Shown here piece by piece: positions 43,773-50,000 of a stretch of DNA of 50,000 nt. The stretch's first letter is position 1. The number at the start of each line of letters is the position of its first letter. The DNA is from Chrysomallon squamiferum (taxonomy: Eukaryota; Mollusca; Gastropoda; Neomphalida; Peltospiridae): NCBI GenBank assembly GCA_012295275.1, contig CM022668.1:8817541-8867540 (forward strand), read 5' to 3'. The position numbers were made by a program, and so were the translations under genes. The notes below the pieces were generated by a model. That model saw nothing but the letters and a program-made list of their open reading frames with translations, was not told where the DNA came from and did no database searches.

Positions 43773-43806
43773 GAGAGAGAGGGGGAAAGATAGAGAGAGA
43801 GAGAGA
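43742..43806. repeat. (CA)n-(TA)n-(GA)n compound
   Basis: CACACA, TATATA and GAGAGA follow in direct order with a GGGGGAAAG interruption. Confidence 0.95.
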
Positions 43807-43809
43807 TCA

Positions 43810-44180
43810 ACATATATACATAACTACATATAATTTATCTTATATTCATTCATGCATATGCATGAATGTACACACACACACATATGCACTCACTCACACA
43901 CTCAAGACATACATTATGAATGCTGACAACCACACCCACAAAAAGCATATGCTACACATACTGAAACCACACCTCAAAATGTAGACCAGACGTATAATTT
44001 TAAATAAAAGATTTCTTTAAACTCTTTCTCCTCCTGATGCCCTTTTCTTCAGACACTATCAGAAAACTTTCTTTTTAATTCCTAAACACCTAACCACACA
44101 TTCTGGTGACCATATTTAGAACATGTGCATTCCATATTGTATAAGAAAACAGCTGTAAAACTGGTTCACCAACTTCAAAC
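43810..44180. other. Mixed stretch, no gene seen
   Basis: CA-rich words at 43870-43950, then normal-complexity DNA without a supported exon. Confidence 0.5.
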
Positions 44181-44183
44181 ATC

Positions 44184-44283
44184 AGTGTGTGTGTGTGTGT
44201 ATGTGAGTGTGTGTGTATGTGTGTGTCTGTAGGCATGTGAGCATGTTTGTCCTGTATACATGAGTATGAATGAACTGTATGTG

Positions 44284-44371
<88 letters not shown>
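44184..44371. repeat. (TG)n microsatellites
   Basis: An impure TG run (44184-44230), a 60-base linker, then a pure 82-base TG run at 44290-44371. Confidence 0.97.
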
Positions 44372-44372
<1 letters not shown>

Positions 44373-44374
44373 AG

Positions 44375-45060
44375 AGTTAGGACAAATTTTATACTAGTAC
44401 AGAAGAATGATGAACTATAAAACAAAAGTTATATATAAGTGAGATATTCACTGCATCATATTAAAAATATATATATATATATATATATTTTGACAGTGTC
44501 AGAACAAATACAGATGAATAAAGCCAGCTTCTTCATGTATGCATCAATGCATAAAACCAAACAGCCCTTACTTGTTCATTCTACTAATTTGTTATTGAAT
44601 GTGTCGAGTAAAGGTTCTCACTAGGTAATTTGAAAACCATTAATTTATTGTGCAAAATACTTAACATAGTCTTTATTTAAAAAAATTAAAAATCAATAAA
44701 AAAATCATTATTTTCTGACAACATCATCAAAAATTCCCATTAACAGGTCTGGGGTAAGTTTTGATGGGCAGCTGCAGTATAATAAAATGTGGATTTTTTT
44801 TTGCTTCTGTCAGCAAATCCTGTCCCATGACTAAGTTACTACAAGGCTTTTCTTTGTGTCAGAAGTTTTGATTTTTTTTCATTATGATTTTTTGCTTTTT
44901 CACCCAGATGGCTAACTGTGCCTTGCTTGTATCAGTTACTGTGTAAATATTGTGCTGTCAACCTCCAAGGTGCCATCTAATTATCTTTGCAGAATTCAAT
45001 TAAATTAGCGTATTTACATATAAACTGTAAACAGGAATCGTATGTTTGTGGCTTTACACA
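44375..45060. other. AT-rich stretch, no gene seen
   Basis: A TA run at 44468-44488. The sequence becomes more complex from 44730 but no exon is supported. Confidence 0.55.
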
Positions 45061-45094
45061 TTTTTGCAATTAGCTCCTGGTAGCAGTCAAACCC

Positions 45095-46335
45095 AAAATG
45101 TGATCTGAGCTTTTCAGTGTGGTAGCTATCTATTGTATAACCAAACCCATACCACAAATATTTAGTGATCTGAGTTTTCAGTGTGGTAGCTGTCTATTTT
45201 ATGTAATCAAACCTATACCACAAATATTTAGTTGTGATCTGAGCTTTTCAGTGTGGTAGCTATCTATTGTATAACCAAACCCATACCACAAATATTTAGT
45301 TGTGATCTGAGTTTTCAGTGTGGTAACTATCTATTGTATAACCAATTCCATACCACAAATATTTAGTTGTGATCTGAGTTTTCAGTGTGGTAACTATCTA
45401 TTGTATAACCAATTCCATACCACAAATATTTAGTTGTGATCTGAGTTTTCAGTGTGGTAACTATCTATTGTATAACCAAACCCATACCACAAATATTTAG
45501 TTGTGATCTGAGTTTTCAGTGTGGTAACTATCTATTGTATAACCAATTCCATACCACAAATATTTAGTTGTGATCTGAGTTTTCAGTGTGGTAACTATCT
45601 ATTGTATAACCAATTCCATACCACAAATATTTAGTTGTGATCTGAGTTTTCAGTAGGTAACTATCTATTTTATGTAATCAAACCTATACCACAAATATTC
45701 AACTTGTGATCAAGTTTTCAGTAGGTAACTGTCTATTATGTAATCAAACCTATACCACAGATATTCAACTTGTGATCAAGTTTTCAGTAGGTAACTGTCT
45801 ATTATGTAATCAAACCTATACCACAAATATTCAACTTGTGATCAAGTTTTCAGTAGGTAACTGTCTATTATGTAATCAAACCTATACCACAAATATTCAG
45901 TTGTGATCAAGTTTTCAGTAGGTAACTGTCTATTATGTAATCAAACCTATACCACAAATATTCAACTTGTGATCAAGTTTTCAGTAGGTAATTGTCTATT
46001 ATGTAATCAAACCTATACCACAAATATTCAGTTGTGATCAAGTTTTCAGTAGGTAACTGTCTATTATGTAATCAAACCTATACCACAAATATTCAACTTG
46101 TGGTTTTCAGTAGGTAATTGTCTATTATGTAATCAAACCTATACCACAAATATTCAGTTGTGATCAAGTTTTCAGTAGGTAACTGTCTATTATGTAATCA
46201 AACCTATACCACAAATATTCAACTTGTGATCAAGTTTTCAGTAGGTAACTGTCTATTATGTAATCAAACCTATACCACAAATATTCAACTTGTGATCTGT
46301 GTTTTCAGCATGGTAGCTATCTATCTACTGTAACA
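45095..46335. repeat. 65-69-bp minisatellite, 19 copies, two subfamilies
   Basis: TTGTGATC starts copies at spacing 65 to 69 from about 45101 to 46293. Copies 1-9 carry CAGTGTGGTAACTATCTATT; copies 10-18 carry CAGTAGGTAACTGTCTATTA. The shared end is ATACCACAAATATT. In the right subfamily, junctions alternate between CAACTTG and CAGTTG, giving dimers of about 131 bp. One copy near 46099 lacks ATCAAG. Frames stay open in 66-bp copies only because 66 is divisible by three. Confidence 0.97.
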
Positions 46336-46339
46336 TTCA

Positions 46340-46595
46340 AACTTCAGCACTCATTAATACTTATTTCCCAATCAAGCCAATGCTCAAAACAAAGTCAGTG
46401 ATGTACACTTTATGTTAGTATCATTTAATTCACTTCATGGTAGCAGAAACCACATCAATAACATGACATCGATTAATTTTCATACCTGAAAAAAAAATTG
46501 ATTTTGGGAGGGTATAGTTTTATGAAAAAATGTTCTTCCTGAAAACAAAGCAGTATTTTGTGAAAGCTGTGAAATGAAATTGTTTCTGCCACTAA
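46340..46595. other. Complex stretch, putative intron start on minus strand
   Basis: Immediately downstream (minus strand) of the exon candidate at 46597-46720. Contains no further exon. Confidence 0.4.
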
Positions 46596-46596
46596 C

Positions 46597-46720
46597 CTTT
46601 TCTGCAATTAATTCCTTCTTCTTCTTCTTTTTCTTGCTTTTCTCTTTTTCCTCCAACCTTCTCAGTTCAAAACCGTCTCTACTTGGTGACTTTTTCTCCA
46701 TTGTGCTGTTGTTAATTATC
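46597..46720 (-). CDS. Candidate exon with start codon, lysine-rich N terminus
   Basis: This is the best coding candidate in the window. On the minus strand the acceptor TTTATTTTTGCAG is followed by a 19-base leader with an upstream stop. The ATG (46699-46701) sits in a strong context, CACAATGG, with A at -3 and G at +4. Thirty-five codons then end at GCAGAAAAG/GTTAGT, a good phase-0 donor at 46596. The reading starts MEKKSPSRDGFELRRLEEKE, continues with a Lys-rich run and ends KELIAEK. It is basic and probably helical or disordered. The upstream acceptor implies a 5' UTR exon beyond 46720. Basic Lys-rich N termini occur in many nuclear and RNA-binding proteins, so no family is assigned. Part of the Lys run comes from AAG repeats, a caution. 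Confidence 0.45.
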
Positions 46721-46730
46721 CTGCAAAAAT

Positions 46731-46765
46731 AAATAAATAAATAATATATATATATATATTATTAG
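46731..46765. repeat. (AAAT)n and (AT)n
   Basis: AAATAAATAAATAA followed by TATATATATAT. Confidence 0.92.
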
Positions 46766-46769
46766 CAAA

Positions 46770-47542
46770 TACAAATATCTGAATAACAAGCAAGTCTTTA
46801 AAAATAGCTGAAAATGTTTTAATGTTAGTGATTATTAAGTGCCAAAGATATTTACCAAGTATGTGAAGAAATATACTGAAATTAGCAATAAAACATTCAT
46901 AATGGCTACCTTCTCACAGACAGGAGATAAACATATATTAAAGCATTTGAAAAAAAGAACTAAACTCAATAGTAAAACTGAAGGAAAAACTTACCATAAT
47001 CATTTAAAAACAATGGATATATTATGAGAAAAAAAATATAGTGTTATTTTGTAATTTTAACTGTACTCAATCTTTGATACTGGCCATGAAACAAATACAG
47101 GTATTTTGTTGTAAATGTGTATATGTTTGTATATATCTATCAATCTATAGGTAGGCCTATATATATATATTTTTATCTTTTGTAAATATCACCATTTCAT
47201 TTGCACTGATATTAAAATTTGAAGCAAGATCCTATCTGATAATTTAATTGCCTATAAAATCAGGTTTAGAAATCTTTCAGTGACTGAACCAGATAAGGAA
47301 ATGAAGAAATTTTACTGTAAATGTATGCATATCACTGCACTGAATTATGGAATGTACATTATATGTTCAACAAAGGCTATAAATTCACAATATATACAAA
47401 ATTCACTTCACCATAAGAATAAATGTGAATCTACATAATTTTATTTTTCTTTCAAAATTGATTGTACAAAACCATTATGCTGTTTAATATTTCATGTATG
47501 ATGTGACTAGCATAAATATTTATAAAAGTTGAAAATTGTTTT

Positions 47543-47573
<31 letters not shown>

Positions 47574-47800
47574 GCACACACAATCAAATATATACACACC
47601 AACACATACTGAATTTTAAAAACATCAAGAAAATAATACAAACTGTCTAAAAACATACTATTTTACAGTATTTAACATATATATATATATATATATTTTT
47701 GAAAAGTTAAAAACATATAAATACAATTTTAAACTTTTAAAACAAATAAAAATAATACAGATTCTGTAAAAAACCTTTGCACTTAATAATATTACATTTC
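46770..47800. other. AT-rich stretch, no gene seen
   Basis: TA runs at 47158-47171, 47549-47573 and 47678-47697. A 62-codon lysine-rich plus-strand frame at 46839-47027 is AT-driven. Confidence 0.6.
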
Positions 47801-47807
47801 ATAATAT

Positions 47808-47825
47808 CCCCCCCTTCCCCCCCCC
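47808..47825. other. C-rich homopolymer pair
   Basis: C7-8, TT and C9-10 in an AT-rich setting. The minus strand is a two-run G-rich element. This is unusual for the window. Confidence 0.9.
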
Positions 47826-48043
47826 AAAGAACAGCACGGCACACACCACCCACCGACAGACCAGACCTGTGACTGACAATACAGAGAAATCCTTTCAGCA
47901 TGGCACGAAACAGAGGGTATATAATTACACCAGTGAAGTGGGCTGAATGCTGAAGCTTTCACCCATCATTCAGTGCTCTGTGAATCCAGCAGTTGTCCTA
48001 GAATAAAGGTTTTTCTAAGCCCACAGATCAAAGACGAAGAGAG

Positions 48044-48078
<35 letters not shown>
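47826..48078 (+). other. Candidate transcript 3' end or retroposed fragment
   Basis: A normal-complexity block with a possible acceptor (AATCCTTTCAG at 47889-47899) is followed by a frame MARNRGYIITPVKWAEC closing with TGA at 47951-47953. AATAAA at 48002-48007 follows about 50 bases later, and a genomic A-run of about 30 begins at 48047. This could be a last exon with an internal A tract, or a retroposed 3' end with its tail. No target-site duplication is evident. The coding part is short. Confidence 0.22.
48047..48077. repeat. Poly(A), about 30 bases
   Basis: A homopolymer ending the block above. Confidence 0.95.
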
Positions 48079-48079
<1 letters not shown>

Positions 48080-48440
48080 AAGACAAAAAAATTTAGAAAT
48101 TGAGGAATGTTGTTATAGGCAAAATGCCACAAGGTTTGAGATATATGTTCGTGATTAGAGATGGAAAGGGAAAAATCGCAGGTTATATAAACACTTGTAG
48201 GTTTTGTAACACTTTCCCTTCTTTTTTTTTTATTCCTCTTCTTGTTTTTCTTTTTTTTCCTTTTTTTCTTTATCTTGTTTTATTTATTTATATACAGATC
48301 TCTGGTTATATCATCTAGCTGAAGACTTGTTAGACTGTTCTGAACAAGTGTTTTCTTCATTATGTAAATATGATCTGTTATGTAACTGGTGTAGAAGGAA
48401 AACTGTCTTATAGAAGAGTGGAACAGACACCTGGTATTCT
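48080..48440. other. Mixed stretch, no gene seen
   Basis: T-rich words at 48220-48290; nothing else recognised. Confidence 0.55.
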
Positions 48441-48444
48441 AGGC

Positions 48445-48475
48445 AGATGGATGGATGGATGGATGGATGGATGGG
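48445..48475. repeat. (GATG)n microsatellite
   Basis: Seven copies of ATGG; the same unit occurs at 21680-21715. Confidence 0.96.
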
Positions 48476-48689
48476 AGCATTAATGAATGGAAGAAAAGAA
48501 TGAATGTAACTCCATGCTGAAATAGTTGATAGATGAATAGAGATAAAATAATTATACATAAATATCAATAATATAAATAAAACAGGTGAAAAAGTTTGAA
48601 AATAGAAGCATGGATCATGATCTACATGTCAATTCAATGGACAAAGATTCATCATCTATATGTGTATGAGTCTGATACATATTTGTCTT

Positions 48690-48800
48690 TATATATGTGT
48701 GTGTGTGTGTGTGTTTGTGTGTTTGATGATGTATGTGTGTGTGTGTGTGTGTGTGTTTTTGAAGATGTATGTGTGTGTGTGTGTGTTTTAAGGTGTATGT
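48690..48800. repeat. (TG)n microsatellites in a ~45-bp unit
   Basis: Three TG runs are separated by TTTGATGATGTATG, TTTTGAAGATGTATG and TTTTAAGGTGTATG linkers, so the TG runs are part of a small tandem unit. Confidence 0.93.
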
Positions 48801-48899
48801 GTATGTTGTGCATGTTGATGTTGATGTTAACATCTGTAAGTGCATGTGAACGTGTTTGAAACTGTTTGTGCATGCATGCATGTTCGATAGTAAATTAAA

Positions 48900-49260
48900 T
48901 AATTTCATTCCTGTTACATTAAGACAACACTAACCTTGTACAATCAAGCAATTCCATGTACCACATTCAAAACACCTCCTGTAAGCAGACTTTCATCTCC
49001 ACAGAGATGTAATAAATTTGACCACACAGAAACCACTTGCAGTTGTCAGTAACACATCTCCAAACAACACATTCCTATAGACACTGGCAAACAGTTTGGA
49101 TATGTTCAAATAACTCTTTCACAAACAAAATGGCAGAAATATGAGGCAGAAGTAATTTCTGTTAGCTTCGTTGGAAACCAAATGAAAACATGGATGCACA
49201 CCAAACATGTCATCTACACCTAGATGGAAACTGTTTCCATCAGATTCTGCAAACATTGAA
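48900..49260. other. Complex stretch with 19-bp inverted repeat
   Basis: GATGGAAAC-T-GTTTCCATC at 49223-49241 is a perfect inverted repeat. A 41-codon minus-strand frame near it lacks a clean donor and is not called. Confidence 0.5.
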
Positions 49261-49289
49261 GCGACTTGTAAATCTGTCTAGATAATGAT

Positions 49290-49720
49290 ACAGGTTGGTG
49301 TAAATTCCCCCATGAAAGGTAGCAGCACCTGTTGCCTTTTGCAGATACTTGTCATTTTTTTTTAAAATACAGTACAAATAAAATAAATTATACATGAACT
49401 GATCTACATGAACTGCAAATAAAACACCTTTAGAAAAAATAATAAAAAATAATAATAATAATAAATAATAAATAAACTTGAATATCATTATGGAGAGATA
49501 GGATTCATCCAATAAAAATGCTACCACTGTTACAGTTAGCTTTCATAAATGTAATAATCAATATTTTTCAAAACACTGAATTAGAAAAAAGTATTAAACG
49601 AAAAATGCTATGAAAAAAACAACAAAAAAAAAACATTCAGAGATATTAATTACTTATGGTTATTGATATGTTTGGTGTAAATTCATCCTTCAGAAGTGGC
49701 AGCACCTGTCAGATGTTAAT
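49290..49720. repeat. Dispersed duplication, copies about 376 bp apart
   Basis: TTGGTGTAAATTC-CC-AGCAGCACCTGT at 49295-49332 is matched by TTGGTGTAAATTC-TCC-GGCAGCACCTGT at 49672-49709. The sequence between is AT-rich with (AAT)n at 49447-49473. Confidence 0.75.
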
Positions 49721-49724
49721 GAAA

Positions 49725-50000
49725 CTGCTAGTTTGATAAAAAAAAAAAATAATAATAAATAGCCATTATTAATAATAAAATTAGCTAGAACATACTAGTA
49801 CATACCACTTGAATATAAACAGTTTTTAAAGAAAGATAAAAAGATAGACCTCAAATGTAGTTATCAAAGGTTCTGTAAGTTAAAAATAAATTAACCACTA
49901 TCTGTGATAAAATTACTTACTATGAAACCACTTCTGTGTATATTTTAGAGAAAGAAATATGATAAAGAATTTTTTATGTATCTGTTTCTGACTTCAAATG
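49725..50000. other. AT-rich stretch to window end
   Basis: A-run and TAATAATAA at 49739-49759; nothing gene-like. Confidence 0.65.

Noticed and set aside
45706-45906. Periodic peptide IKFSVGNCLLCNQTYTTNIQ-type frame
   Set aside because: It exists only where minisatellite copies are exactly 66 bases; neighbouring 65- and 67-base copies break it.
45095-46335. CRISPR-like array
   Set aside because: Copies are contiguous variants with no unique spacers, in eukaryotic DNA.
48900-49260. Minus-strand frame SDGNSFHLGVDDMFGVHPCF after TTTGCAG
   Set aside because: The acceptor is fair but no donor fits before the stop and the composition is not decisive.

Overview
The window is animal nuclear DNA with no bacterial-style coding. 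By eye it is strongly AT-rich, has no intact gene, and is built from three kinds of repeat. The first is dense microsatellites: CA/TG, GA/CT, AT, GTA, ATT, CATA/TATG, AAAT and homopolymer A/T. The second is minisatellites with units of about 17 to 110 bp. The third is older tandem arrays so decayed that only short motifs still show their period. This texture suits a long intron or gene desert in a repeat-rich invertebrate. A mollusc is my best guess, from the texture and from a GGGGCATAACTCT-type motif at 3737-3749 that I associate with molluscan DNA from memory. I cannot fix the species.

Layout. 0-5 kb: A tracts, a 327-bp (GTA)n, a decayed ~80-bp array and CA/TATG repeats. 4.8-6.8 kb: a decayed array carrying GTAATCCTTCT, then a ~100-bp repeat with CCAAT and TATAAATA motifs. 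9.2-10.5 kb: a cluster of CAGGTA-type motifs and a 31/33-bp minisatellite. 11.4-12.3 kb: two exon candidates, one in a CpG-rich island. 13-19 kb: GA/CT/TG microsatellites, a candidate last exon with AATAAA at 16.9 kb and decayed duplications. 19-24 kb: a palindrome, a 33-bp minisatellite and trinucleotide fields. 24.4-24.8 kb: a complex, relatively GC-rich island with an exon candidate. 25.8-28.3 kb: (TATG)n, two perfect nuclear-receptor-type direct repeats and two duplications. 28.5-36 kb: A-rich DNA, CA/TA microsatellites, a 17-bp minisatellite and two RFX X-box-like sites. 36-38.5 kb: exon candidates, a G-rich 20-22-bp repeat and a 585-bp pyrimidine tract. 39-41 kb: minisatellites and a 460-bp (CATA)n. 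45.1-46.3 kb: a 19-copy 65-69-bp minisatellite with higher-order structure. 46.6-48.1 kb: the best coding candidate and a possible transcript 3' end. The rest is AT-rich.

Gene content is tentative. The best candidate is a first coding exon at 46597-46720 on the minus strand, with acceptor, strong start context, 35 codons and a phase-0 donor. Other minus-strand exon-like blocks lie at 37.7, 36.8, 33.9, 24.4, 16.9, 12.0 and 11.5 kb. They could belong to one or more minus-strand genes with very long introns, but I recognise no protein family with certainty and none has been checked against transcripts. In AT-rich DNA short open frames next to AG/GT are common, so all carry low to moderate confidence.

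I did not find a clear previously undescribed system. The most checkable observations are the minus-strand exon series, the higher-order minisatellites, the perfect DR1/DR2 elements, the X-box pair, and the many decayed tandem arrays.
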